Source: Streptacidiphilus carbonis
Lineage (GTDB): Bacteria; Actinomycetota; Actinomycetes; Streptomycetales; Streptomycetaceae
DNA: 64,000 nt
NCBI RefSeq assembly: GCF_000787775.1
Contig: NZ_BBPM01000010.1
Span: 62,001-126,000, forward strand
Direction: 5' to 3'
A program made the position numbers and the translations under genes. Positions 50,975-61,700 of the stretch are shown piece after piece. Position 1 is the first letter of the stretch. Every line of letters begins with the position of its first letter. A model generated the notes under the pieces. That model did not search any database. It was not told the DNA's origin and saw nothing but the letters and a program-made list of their open reading frames with translations.

Positions 50975-53539
50975 ATGACGTTCGCGTTCGAACAGCTGCT
51001 GCTCGGGGCGGCGGCGGAGTGTGGGGCCCCTATGGCGGACGGTGGCGGGCCGGGCAAGGCTGCGCGACGCGGTCTGTTCGCCCTGACGGCTTTGGCGGGT
51101 GCCCTCCTCGCCGTACTGGTCGCGGTTGCCTTCGGAGTGCTGTTCTGGTCGATCAACGACCTGCGGGACGCAAATCTGGCGGAACGGCATTCCGTGGCGG
51201 CGGAGAACCAGGCCAGGCTGGTCGACAACCTCGTCCTCGACGTCGAGACCCACCAGCGCGGCTTTGTGATCAGCCGGCAGCCCGTGTTCCTCCAGGCGTG
51301 GGACGTCTCACAGGGTCACTTCCCCGCACAGGCCCAGGAGCTCGTGAGCATCAGCACCTCCACCGCCCAGCGGAGTCTCGCGCAGCAGATCGCCCAGGGC
51401 GGTGAATCGTACATCCGCGACTACTCGACGCCCGTGATCAACATGGCGCAGCGGGGCGACCCGCGAGCTAGCAGTGTGGCGGTGACGCTGGACGGCAAGC
51501 GGCGCGTCGACGCGCTGCGCAGTCTGTTCGACCGCTACACCACCACGGAGAGCGCTGCCCTCACGGCCCGCGAGGCCACCACCGACTCGGACGCCCAGCA
51601 CGCGACCATCGCGGCCGCGGTCGGCATCGGGGCGTCCGTCCTGCTCATCGCCGCCTACTCCGGCTACATGACCCGGGTGGTCGTCTGGCCGGTCCGCAGA
51701 GCGGCCCGTCTGGCGACCCAACTGGCCGAGGGCGACCTCACCGCCCGCATGCCGCGAACCGGCGCGCGGGAGATCGGGCAGCTGGAGACGGCGTTCAACA
51801 CCATGGCCGGCTCACTGGAGAGCAGCCTTGAGCAGGCACAGGAGGCCCACCGGCGGCTCCGGCTGCTCTACGACGCGGGCATGGCGGTCGGCACCAGCCT
51901 CGACGTGGCGCAGACCGCCCGGGAACTGGTGCGGGTGGCCGTACCGCGGTTCGCCGACTTCGCCACCGTCGACCTGGCGGTATCCGTACTGCAGGGCGGC
52001 GAACCGGCGTCCGGTGACGGATCACCCTTGCGGCGCGTGGCGAGGGAGGGTGTGCGCGACGATGCCCCACTGGACCCCGTCGGCGGGTCGGTCCAGTCGG
52101 CGCTGCCCGTCCCGCTGACCGGACGCTCAGGCTCGGGGGCGATGTTCGTCCGTGACCTGCGTACGTCAACCGCATGGCAGGCCGGTAACCGTCAGGAGGC
52201 AGGCAGAGTCCTCGACTACGGCATGAACTCGCTGATCATCGCCCCGTTGTTCGAGCAGGATCTGCTGATGGGGGCGGTCACCTTCTGGCGTGGTCACGGG
52301 TCCAAGCCGTTCGAGAAGGAGGACGTTGCCGACGCCGAGGAGCTGGCTTCGAAGGCCGCCGTCGCCATCGACAACGCCCGCCGCTACACCCGTGAGCGCG
52401 AGACCGCGCTGACCCTGCAACGCAGCCTGCTGCCACAGCAGTTGCCCGAACAGCCTGCGGTGCAGATCGCCTACCGCTACCTGCCCACGGGCACGCGGGC
52501 GGGGGTGGGAGGCGACTGGCTCGACGTGATCCCGCTGTCCGGGACGCGGGTCGCCCTGGTGGTCGGGGACGTCGTGGGTCATGGGATCCATGCGGCCGCC
52601 ACCATGGGACGGCTGCGCACCGCGGTGCGCACGCTGGCCGACGTCGATCTACAACCCGACGAGCTCCTCACCCAGCTCGACGACCTGGTCATCCATCTGC
52701 CCAGGGCCTACGAATCGACGACGGGGGAGCTGGGCGCGACCTGCCTCTACGCGATCTACGACCCGATCTCCCGCCGCTGCTCTCTCGCCAGCGCGGGCCA
52801 TCCGCAGCCCTTCGTGATCACTCCGGACGGTGCGGTGACGGCGGTCAGCGGACATGCCGGCCCCCCGCTCGGCGTGGGCGGCCTGCCCTTCGAGACCACG
52901 GAGGTCGAACTGGCCGAAGGCAGCGTCCTGGCGCTGTACAGCGACGGCCTGGTCCACTCCCGGGAGCTCGACCTCGGTCAGGGCCTCGACCGGCTTCGTC
53001 AGGCCCTGGCGTCGTCCGCGGAGTCGCTGGACCCGGCCGGCTCGGTGGGCTCGCTGGACGCCGTCTGCGGCACCGTCATGGACGCCCTGCTCGCAGGTCC
53101 CCCGGCCGACGACGTCGCCCTGCTGCTCGCCCGCACGCGTGCGCTCTCGTCCGACCAGGTCGTCACCTGGGACATCCCCGCCGACCCTACGTTCGTCGCA
53201 CGGGCGCGAGCACTGGCTACCGAGCAGCTCGAGATGTGGCGGCTGGAGGAGCCGTCCTTCGTCACCGAACTGGTCGTGAGCGAGCTCGTCACCAACGCCA
53301 TCCGCTACGGCAGCTCACCGATCCAGCTGCGGCTCATCCGTGACACGGCACTGATCTGTGAGGTCTCCGACGGAAGCAACACCGCCCCCCACCTGCGGCG
53401 GGCCCGCATCTTCGACGAGGGCGGCCGCGGCCTGCTCCTGGTCGCTCAGCTCACCCAGCGATGGGGCACCCGCCACAGCACGACCGGCAAGACCATCTGG
53501 TGCGAGCAGGCGCTCCACACGCCCGGACAAGAGCAGTGA
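50975..53539 (+). CDS. Membrane SpoIIE-type phosphatase with HAMP, GAF and anti-sigma kinase-like domain
   Basis: About 854 residues. Order: membrane helix (FALTALAGALLAVLVAVAFG), CHASE3-like extracytoplasmic domain with VDNLVLDVETHQRGFVISRQ, second helix, HAMP (RRAARLATQLAEGDLTARMP), GAF, PP2C/SpoIIE phosphatase (GGDWLDVIPL, VVGDVVGHG, LASAGHPQP, LYSDGLVHSR, PADDVALLLAR, metal Asp residues present), and a C-terminal HATPase_c domain (ELVTNAIRYG, GGRGLLLV) like RsbW/anti-sigma kinases. It should dephosphorylate anti-anti-sigma factors on an outside signal. Start uncertain: ATG 50975 after TAATAT, or ATG 51032. Confidence 0.9.
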   Translation: MTFAFEQLLLGAAAECGAPMADGGGPGKAARRGLFALTALAGALLAVLVAVAFGVLFWSINDLRDANLAERHSVAAENQARLVDNLVLDVETHQRGFVISRQPVFLQAWDVSQGHFPAQAQELVSISTSTAQRSLAQQIAQGGESYIRDYSTPVINMAQRGDPRASSVAVTLDGKRRVDALRSLFDRYTTTESAALTAREATTDSDAQHATIAAAVGIGASVLLIAAYSGYMTRVVVWPVRRAARLATQLAEGDLTARMPRTGAREIGQLETAFNTMAGSLESSLEQAQEAHRRLRLLYDAGMAVGTSLDVAQTARELVRVAVPRFADFATVDLAVSVLQGGEPASGDGSPLRRVAREGVRDDAPLDPVGGSVQSALPVPLTGRSGSGAMFVRDLRTSTAWQAGNRQEAGRVLDYGMNSLIIAPLFEQDLLMGAVTFWRGHGSKPFEKEDVADAEELASKAAVAIDNARRYTRERETALTLQRSLLPQQLPEQPAVQIAYRYLPTGTRAGVGGDWLDVIPLSGTRVALVVGDVVGHGIHAAATMGRLRTAVRTLADVDLQPDELLTQLDDLVIHLPRAYESTTGELGATCLYAIYDPISRRCSLASAGHPQPFVITPDGAVTAVSGHAGPPLGVGGLPFETTEVELAEGSVLALYSDGLVHSRELDLGQGLDRLRQALASSAESLDPAGSVGSLDAVCGTVMDALLAGPPADDVALLLARTRALSSDQVVTWDIPADPTFVARARALATEQLEMWRLEEPSFVTELVVSELVTNAIRYGSSPIQLRLIRDTALICEVSDGSNTAPHLRRARIFDEGGRGLLLVAQLTQRWGTRHSTTGKTIWCEQALHTPGQEQ

Positions 53540-53926
53540 GGCGGCGGTCACTCGTTGCGGCTCATCCCCGGTGGCGGAGCTCATCAGCGTCGCTCGCGTT
53601 CCGGAGCGCGGCCGGACCGCCGTCCGCTGGTCCCACCTCGCGAACGCGACCGGTGGGCTGCTGGGACCACCCCCCGGGTGGGTGGGAACCGCCGTTCGGG
53701 CTCCCATGCCCCGGCGGCTACCGGCGCTGTCCGGACAAGCTCCGTCGCGACGGCTGCTCGGGGAAAGGCGACCTCGAAGTGAAACCGTCGTAGCCGAGCG
53801 CACCGCAGCCTCCGCAGCACCGCCTCAGGATCGTCGTAGGGGCCGTTGACGAAGAAGGGCACACCGTCCCGGTCGAAGCTGTGAAACGGCGAAAGTCGAA
53901 CACTGTGGTCCGCAGCCGAAAATCCG
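53540..53926. other. 387-base gap with a protein-like minus-strand piece
   Basis: Minus-strand frame from 53940 reads FHSFDRDGVPFFVNGPYDD then PEAVLRRLRCARLRRFHFEV, which looks folded, but the rest of the frame is low-quality and no start fits. Family not recognised; possibly a remnant. Confidence 0.35.
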
Positions 53927-54331
53927 TCACACTCCCCCACCAGCCGCCGCTCGCGCGGCCAGCACCTCGGGCACCCGCCGCTGGGCCCAAACGGCCAACT
54001 GCACCACCAACTCGGCCGCCTCCGCGCCGAGCGCCGTCAGGCTGTACTCGACGTGCGGCGGGATCACCGGGAACGCGCGCCGCAGCACGAACCCGTCCCG
54101 CTCCAGCATCTGCAGAGTCTGCGCCAGCATCTTCTCGCTGACGCCGTCCACCTTGCGCCGCAGCTCGCTGAACCGGTAGGTGCGCTCGCTGAGCGCCGCC
54201 AGCACCAGCACGCCCCAGCGGCTGGTGACATGCTCCAGCACCTCGCGGGACGGGCACATCCGGCTGTAGACGTCGGCGCCCCGCTCGCCGAAGAGGGCCG
54301 AGAACGTGGATCCACTGCTACTTACTTGCAT
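53927..54331 (-). CDS. HxlR-family (DUF24) redox-type regulator
   Basis: 134 residues; winged HTH with SRWGVLVLAALSERTYRFSE and KMLAQTLQMLERDGFVLRR. One Cys, in SRMCPSREVLEHV, sits just before the HTH, the position of the redox-sensing Cys in QorR and YodB. Divergent from a quinone-reductase gene, as in the QorR-qor2 pair of Corynebacterium glutamicum. Likely a quinone or diamide-responsive repressor of itself and that gene. Confidence 0.92.
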   Translation of the reverse strand: MQVSSSGSTFSALFGERGADVYSRMCPSREVLEHVTSRWGVLVLAALSERTYRFSELRRKVDGVSEKMLAQTLQMLERDGFVLRRAFPVIPPHVEYSLTALGAEAAELVVQLAVWAQRRVPEVLAARAAAGGGV

Positions 54332-54334
54332 GTC

Positions 54335-54359
54335 AGTACCTTACCTGAAAGTGGGTACT
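54335..54359. promoter_or_regulatory. Candidate HxlR operator
   Basis: AGTACC (54335-54340) and GGTACT (54354-54359) flank CTTACCTGAAAGTGGG, resembling the CTTACTGAAAGTAAG-like site of QorR. It lies four bases beyond the HxlR start codon and about 65 before the oxidoreductase ATG, so could control both. Confidence 0.55.
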
Positions 54360-54423
54360 TTCGAATGGTTAGCTTCAAGCCTAGTGTCGGTGACACAGAG
54401 ATCACCTCACTTTGGGAGCCGTC

Positions 54424-55278
<855 letters not shown>

Positions 55279-55469
55279 CCCACGCGGTACCGACGGAGTC
55301 GCCGGGGGCACCGTGTCAGTACGGGCGGGCTACCCAGCGGCTCCCAGGGGGTCGCAGGGGGTCGCAACTGGCGTTCAAGGGTCGCACGATTGAGGGCTCT
55401 GGGCGTGCAGCAGCGTCATGCCGTCCCTCTTGGGAGTTGGGCCTCGGGACCCGCACGGCAGCCGAACGC

Positions 55470-56627
55470 TCAGCGCAGTGCGCCGAAGAACTTCCGCACG
55501 TCGGCGACGAGGAGATCCGGCGCTTCCATTGCCGCGAAGTGGCCACCGCAGTCGAAGTCCGACCAGTGGGTGATGTTGTTGCTGTACTCGGCGTAGCGAC
55601 GGATCGCGACGTCCTCGGCGAACACGGCGACGCCGGTGGGCGTGGTGGCGGGCTCCGAGTGCCAGGTACCGGAGTGCATGTTCTCGTAGTACATCTGCGC
55701 AGCCGAGCCTGCCGTTCCTGTGAGCCAGTACAGCATCACGTTGGTGAGCAGCAGATCGCGGTCGACGGCGGTCTCGGGCAACTCAGCGGCGGGGAAGGTC
55801 CACTCCTTGAACTTCTCTACGATCCATGCGAGTTGGCCTACCGGTGAGTCGTTCAGCGCGTAGCTGATGGTCTGTGGGCGGGTGGCCTGGACCTCAAAGT
55901 AGCCGCGCCCGTCGTCCTGGAAGTTCTTGCGCCGGTCCAGTCTCGCCCGCTCCGCGTCGGTGAAGGTGGCCCGCTCCTCATCCGTCACGTCCCCGAAAGG
56001 TATGAACCCGAAGGTGGCAGCGTTGACGTGCACCCCCACCACCCGGTCGGCGGCGGCCCGGCCCAGCTCCGGGGCAACGAACGCACCCAGGTCACCACCC
56101 TGAGCGCCGTACCGCCGATACCCGAGCCGGCTCATCAACTCCGCCCAGGCCGCCGCAACCCGGCCGGTGTTCCAGCCGGTCTCGCGGGTCGGCCCGGAGA
56201 AGCCGAAACCGGGTAGCGAAGGGATGACCAGGTGGAAGGCATCCGCGGCGTCACCGCCGTGCGCGGCGGGGTCGGTGAGCGGGCCGATGACTTTGGAGAA
56301 TTCCACGACCGACCCCGGCCAGCCGTGGGTGAGGATCAGGGGCATGGCGTCCGGCTCGGCCGAACGCACGTGCAGGAAGTGCACGTTCTGCCCGTCGATC
56401 TCCGTGGTGAACTGCGGTATCGCGTTCAGCTCGGCCTCATGCGCGCGCCAGTCGTACGACGTGCGCCAGTACTCGGTCAGGTCCTTGAGATAGGCCACTG
56501 GCACGCCGCGGCTCCACCCGACGCCGGGCAGTTCGGCCGGCCAGCGGGTGGCCGACAGCCGGGCACGAAGCTCGTCGAGATCGGCCTTGGGGATGTCGAT
56601 CCGGAAGGGAGTAATCGTCTCGCTCAT
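55470..56627 (-). CDS. Epoxide hydrolase with N-terminal EHN domain
   Basis: 385 residues. EHN domain residues 1-110 ([20 protein letters not shown] then [14 protein letters not shown]), then alpha/beta-hydrolase: [10 protein letters not shown] oxyanion loop, nucleophile Asp179 in [10 protein letters not shown], lid Tyr in MYYENMH, acid in [12 protein letters not shown], and His in [12 protein letters not shown]. Full microsomal-type epoxide-hydrolase set. ATG 56627 is the natural start. 191 bases convergent with the Qor gene; no operon partner. Confidence 0.94.
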   Translation of the reverse strand: MSETITPFRIDIPKADLDELRARLSATRWPAELPGVGWSRGVPVAYLKDLTEYWRTSYDWRAHEAELNAIPQFTTEIDGQNVHFLHVRSAEPDAMPLILTHGWPGSVVEFSKVIGPLTDPAAHGGDAADAFHLVIPSLPGFGFSGPTRETGWNTGRVAAAWAELMSRLGYRRYGAQGGDLGAFVAPELGRAAADRVVGVHVNAATFGFIPFGDVTDEERATFTDAERARLDRRKNFQDDGRGYFEVQATRPQTISYALNDSPVGQLAWIVEKFKEWTFPAAELPETAVDRDLLLTNVMLYWLTGTAGSAAQMYYENMHSGTWHSEPATTPTGVAVFAEDVAIRRYAEYSNNITHWSDFDCGGHFAAMEAPDLLVADVRKFFGALR

Positions 56628-57141
56628 AAGCAACAAGGTACCGGCGCTACTGAACTTGAATGCGTGATATCGGTCAGCCGTCCATGATCAGGCCGGTGCC
56701 GGCCACGCAGCTTCGGCGCCGCCCGATGCAGTTCATGAGCGTCTGCCGCGCAGGACCGATCCGGCTGCCAAGCCGGTGCTCAAGCCGATCAGGATACCCA
56801 CCGGCGTGGGCCACGCGCGCGATCTCGCCGTAGCGGCCCCGCCAGGCGGGCCGGATGTCACGGTTGAGCGAGTCGGTGGCCCGGCGGCGGCAGCCGCCAC
56901 CAAGAAGAGCCAGTGTCGCCCGCACCTCGTGGACGGCTGCCCCGCCGGCACCGACCTGATCACCAACGGCTGACCGGCACCACTCGATCAAGTTCAGTAG
57001 CGGACACCTTCTGTCCGGTGCTGCTGGAGCAGGCGCTGGTCGCGGTTGACCGCCGGCTGACGCCGGGCGGGCGAACCGATCGCGGCATTGAAGCGGCTCG
57101 GGCACGAGCATCGCGCGGGCAGGGTCTGCTCGTCCGGGGTG
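56628..57141. other. 514-base gap, no gene recognised
   Basis: A minus-strand piece PTPVGILIGLSTGLAAGSVL looks like a membrane helix but ends abruptly; other frames are compositional. No terminator or repeat stands out. Confidence 0.35.
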
Positions 57142-57939
57142 TCAGGACTCGTCGAGGTCCAGCCAGGAGCGGTGCCACAGCAGGCCGCACTGGCGGTCGC
57201 AGCCGCTACCCGCCAGGGGTTGGCCCGAGCAGCGCAGTCGGTCCAGGATGTACCAGTCGCCGGTCGGATGCTGCCACCGTGGCAGGGCACGGTGTTGGAC
57301 GTGGGTGAGGACCGGATGCCGCGTGCCGGTGTGGGCAGCCATGCCGGGCTGGAAGGGGACGCCGTCCAGGGTGCCGTGGGCGTCCAGGGTGGCCTGGATC
57401 TCGGCGAGCGGTCGGACCGTGGCGTAGGCCGCCGACGGGCGCGGCTCCGCAAGTTCTGCGGTGGCGGGTTCGAGCCAGTCGTCGCGGAACAGCAGGGCGC
57501 AGGCCAGGCCGCATCCTTGGTCGCCGTGCGGGCCCAGGCAGGTCGCGCCGGCCAGGGTGACGGTGCGTGAGATGCGGCGCATCCGGTAGTGGTCGTCCAC
57601 CATGCGTCGCACCGAATGCTCGACCTGGTAGGTGCGCCCGCAGAAGGCCCACTGGCCGTCGGTGAACCACAGGCCGTGCAGGCGGTTGCGGTCGTCCAGC
57701 GTGGCCTTGACGGCGTCGGTGTCCTTGACCCGCACCCAATCGCCCACCTCGTAGGCGGAGCGCCCACCGGGTTGCGGCAGACTGCGGAACCGCTCGCGCA
57801 AGCGCTCCCGCAGCAGCCGTGAGCGCCGCACAGCCCCCAGCGGGGGTGTGGGGCGTAGCGGCAGCCCCTCGAACTGGCAGCGCGGCCTCGCGCTGAGAAT
57901 CTCGGCGCCGCCGCGCAGACCTGCCTTCGTCCCGGCCAC
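57142..57939 (-). CDS. Protein with two cysteine-bearing repeats, unknown function
   Basis: 265 residues, soluble. Two tandem domains of about 95 residues. Repeat 1: YEVGDWVRVKDTDAVKATLD, GLWFTDGQWAFCGR, RRISRTVTLAGATCLGP, then GCGLACALLFRDDWLEP. Repeat 2: ATVRPLAEIQATLDAHG, GVPFQPGMAAHTG, DWYILDRLRCSGQ, then GCDRQCGLLWHRSWLDL. Each repeat ends C..G......GC...C...(F/W)(R/H)..WL, suggesting a metal or Cys cluster. GTG 57939 has AGGAG eight bases upstream; the frame continues to 58221 but that part is low-complexity. Similar domains occur beside glycosylation or terpene genes in other bacteria, by memory only. Confidence 0.75.
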   Translation of the reverse strand: MAGTKAGLRGGAEILSARPRCQFEGLPLRPTPPLGAVRRSRLLRERLRERFRSLPQPGGRSAYEVGDWVRVKDTDAVKATLDDRNRLHGLWFTDGQWAFCGRTYQVEHSVRRMVDDHYRMRRISRTVTLAGATCLGPHGDQGCGLACALLFRDDWLEPATAELAEPRPSAAYATVRPLAEIQATLDAHGTLDGVPFQPGMAAHTGTRHPVLTHVQHRALPRWQHPTGDWYILDRLRCSGQPLAGSGCDRQCGLLWHRSWLDLDES

Positions 57940-58260
57940 GTTCACCACTCCTGCCCTTCGGTGCCCCTCGGTCCCCTGGAGGTCGAGCCTCGCGCCCGCG
58001 CAGGTATCCCGGGGTGTGAATGCCCGATTGCCATCCGAAAGGGATCCGTCTGGGAGCATGCTCCCGGAGATCGAAAGGCCGTCCAGGTGGCCCGGACCGT
58101 CGGCGAACGGGGCTATCGGACAGGCAGTGCGGAGGGGCATGGCGGTCAAGCCGATCGGCCGAAGTGGATCACTGGTAAGCCGCGGCCTTCCCCGCCCGCC
58201 GTGACCGTGGAGCCCCGGCATCGCGGCGGTCAGCGGGCGCCCGAGCTTGGACTGACCAGA

Positions 58261-58440
58261 TCACTCCGTCACGGGCAGGCACTCGGCGAGCAGGTCGACG
58301 ACATCGCGCCAGGCTCGCTGTGCGTGCCGCGGGTGGTAGCCGACGCCGGGGACCACGGGATGGCCGACCGGCGGGTGGTGGAAGGCGTGCAAGGCGCCGC
58401 CATAGACCACGAGGCGCCAGTCGACGCCCGCGGCGATTGA
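58261..58440 (-). pseudogene. C-terminal fragment of a dienelactone hydrolase
   Basis: Reads SIAAGVDWRLVVYGGALHAF, then HHPPVGHPVVPGVGYHPRHA and QRAWRDVVDLLAECLPVTE to a natural stop: the DLH C-terminus including the catalytic-His motif YGGAxHAF. The upstream frame has no DLH nucleophile or Asp, and no start; a broken gene. Confidence 0.75.
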
Positions 58441-58621
58441 AATGCGGCGGCGGCTCACAAGAGCCGTCACAACCCCCGTTCCCACGGGAGCACCTGCCCC
58501 TGCACCACGCGCGACACAGGTTCCGGAGTCAACCCCTGAAGGATTTGCAGGGCCGACCATTAAGCGCCGCGTCGGCTGTGCAACGCAGCGCCAACACCGA
58601 CGGCAGCCGGTGTGAACTGTC

Positions 58622-58683
58622 TTGACAGTAAACGGCATTGGGTTCAACTTATTGTCATGCTCAGAACGTTGACAACGTTGTCA
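58622..58683 (+). promoter_or_regulatory. Promoter and LacI-type operator of the GH92 gene
   Basis: TTGACA (58622-58627) is a consensus -35; the -10 is about 58646-58652 (AACTTAT). TGACAACGTTGTCA at 58670-58683 is a perfect 14-bp palindrome, typical of LacI-family sites with a central CG, placed just downstream of the start site. ACTGTC..GACAGT around the -35 is a second, weaker dyad. Confidence 0.75.
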
Positions 58684-58701
58684 GAGAGGAATGACCCAAC
58701 C

Positions 58702-61700
58702 ATGCCACGACTACGTGGAAAGAACCGGGCCTTACCCGCCCTCCTCGCCGCAGGAGCTCTGCTCGCCTACGGCGCCGGCTCGCCTACGGCCTTCGCGGCG
58801 GCCCCGGCCGCTAAGGCCGCCCTGGTCACCGCACCCGCCTCGCTGGTGAACCCGTTCATCGGCACCTCCAACACGGCGGACGACTTCCCCGGCGCGGACG
58901 TGCCGTTCGGCATGGTGCAGTGGAGCCCTGACACCCCCTCCCGTCCGGACGGCGGCGGCTATGAGTACAAGGACTCGTCGATCACCGGCTTCAGCCTCAC
59001 TCATATCGCCGGCCCTGGCTGCGGGGCCGGCGGCGACATACCGGTGCTGCCGACCGTCGGTGCGGTCAGCACCAGCGCGACGGACGCGTTCTCGCACGCC
59101 AACGAGTCGGCAACGCCGGGCTCGTACACCGTCTCACTGAACAACGGGGTGAAGACCGAGCTGACCACCACCACCCGCAGCGGGATGGCTCGGTTCACCT
59201 TCCCGTCCACCACCCAGGCCAACCTGGTCTTCAAACTGACGGGCAGCCAGAACGGCGACTCCAACACCCAGTTCAACGTGGTCAGCGACACCGAGGTCAG
59301 CGGCCAGGTCACCAGCGGGAAATTCTGCGGTGCGGGCAACGCGTACACCGTGTACTTCGACATGGTCTTCGACCAGCCATTCGCCACCAACGGGACGGCG
59401 GCGGTCAAGGACGCCGTCCCGAGCGCCACGGCGAAGACCGGGGTCGCGCCCAGCGCCCCCGAGCCGAAGAACAAGCCCACACTGCACGGGAAGGCCCCGG
59501 CCTCCAAGGTCGCACCCAAGACGGTGACTCCGCAGGCCGCAGCGAGCGACGGCTACGTCACCTTCAACACCACCGGCAACCCGGTGGTGCAGGCCAAGGT
59601 CGGCATCTCCTACGTCTCCACCGCGAACGCGGTCGCCAACCGCACCGCCGAGAACCCGAACTGGACCTTCAGCTCCACCCAGAGCGCAGCGCTGGGCGAC
59701 TGGAACTCGGTACTCGGACGGGTCTCCACCGCCGGCGGCACCGCCGCCCAACAGGCAGTCTTCTACACCGCGCTCTACCACTCCCTGCTGCACCCCAACG
59801 TGATCAGCGACAGCAACGGCCAGTACTACGGCTTCGACGGCAAGACCCACACCGTCGACTCCGGCCACCAAGCCGCCTACGCCAACTACTCGGGCTGGGA
59901 CATCTACCGCTCACAAGCCCAACTCGAAGCGCTGGTCGACCCGCAGGCCGCCTCGGACACCGCGCAGTCCATGGTCGACGACTACGCGCAAACCGGCCTG
60001 TTCCCCAAGTGGTCCGAGGACAACGGCGAGAGCTACGTCATGGTCGGCGACCCGGCCGACGAGATCCTGGCCGACTACCACGCCTTCGGCGCCACCGGCT
60101 TCGACAGCGCCACCGCGCTGAACGACATGGTCGCCGAGGCCACCGGCACCAACAACAACCGCCCCGGACTGACCTACCTGGAGCAGTTGGGCTACCTGCC
60201 GAGCGACGGAAGCTACGGCTGCTGCAACTTCTACGGCCCGGCCTCCACCACCCTGGAATACGACTCGGCCGACTTCGCCGTGTCAGCCCTGGCCGGGGCA
60301 CTCGGCGACAGCGCACACCAGACCGCCTTCGCGAACCGGGCCCAGGACTGGCACAACCTCTTCGACTACAGCAGCGGCTTCATCCAGCCACGCGATGCCC
60401 ACGGCACGTGGACCGCCGGCTTCTCACCCACCTCGGGGACCGACTTCGTCGAGGGCGACTCCTGGCAGTACACCCCGATGGTGCCGTTCGACGTGCACGG
60501 CCTGGCCACCGCCATGGGCGGCGACAGCAAGCTGGCGTCCTTCCTGGACACCGACCTCTCCTCGCTGACCGGCGGCAACGGGTACACCGACCTGGGCAAC
60601 GAACCCAGCCTCAACATCCCCTGGGAGTACGACTACGTCGGCCGGCCGTACAGGACCCAGCAGGTGGTCCGACAGGTCCAGGACCAGATCTGGACCGACG
60701 CACCCGGCGGCCTGGCCGGCAACGACGACCTCGGCGAGATGAGCTCCTGGTACGTGTGGTCCGCGCTGGGCCTGTACCCGGAGACCCCCGGCACCGCCGA
60801 CCTGGCCCTCGGCTCGCCGATGTTCACCCAGGCCCTGATCACCCTGCCGTCCGGCAACACGCTGACGGTCAACGGCAGCGGCGCGGCCGACAACGCCCCC
60901 TACGTCCAGTCCGCCACCTGGAACGGGTCGAGCTGGAACAACGCCTACGCGCCGGCCGGCGCGATCAGCGGTGGCGGGACTCTGGGCTTCACCCTCGGCA
61001 CCACCGCCAACACCTCCTGGGCCTCGGCCGCCTCGGCCGCGCCGCCCTCCTACGCCGGGAACCCCGGCTACAGCAACATCGGCGTCTCCGCCGACTCCGC
61101 CTCCTCCTCGGCCGACTTCGACGGCGGCGGCTGGAGCTACTCCGCCACAGCCCTGGCCACGGCCGGGGTCGACCCGGGCGGCACGGTCAGCGCCGGCGCG
61201 GTGACCTACACCTGGCCCGATGTCGCCGCGGGCCAGCCGGACAACTACCTGGCGAACGGTCAGACAATCCCGGCGTCGGGCTCGGGGGCGATCTCCTTCC
61301 TCGGCTCGGCGAGCAACGGGCCCTCCTCGGGAACGGCGACCGTCAGCTTCACCGACGGCAGCACCCAGTCCGTCCCCCTGGCCTTCTCCGACTGGACCCT
61401 CAACGGCGGCTCGGCGACAGCGCTGTCCGGCAGCACTGTCGCGGCCACGGCCGCCTACCGCAACCAGGCGGGCACCACCTCCGACACGGTCAAGACCTAC
61501 CTGTTCAGCAGTGCGCCGGTCACGCTGACAGCCGGGAAGACGGTGACGAGCGTTCGGCTGCCGTCGGCCGTGAGCGCGGGGGCACTGCACGTCTTCGCCG
61601 TCGGTTTCAGTACCGCAGGCGGAGGAGGCGGCACCCCGGCGACCGGTCCGATCACCTCCGGTGTAAGCAGCGGCCTGTGCGTCGACGACCTGCACAGCGT

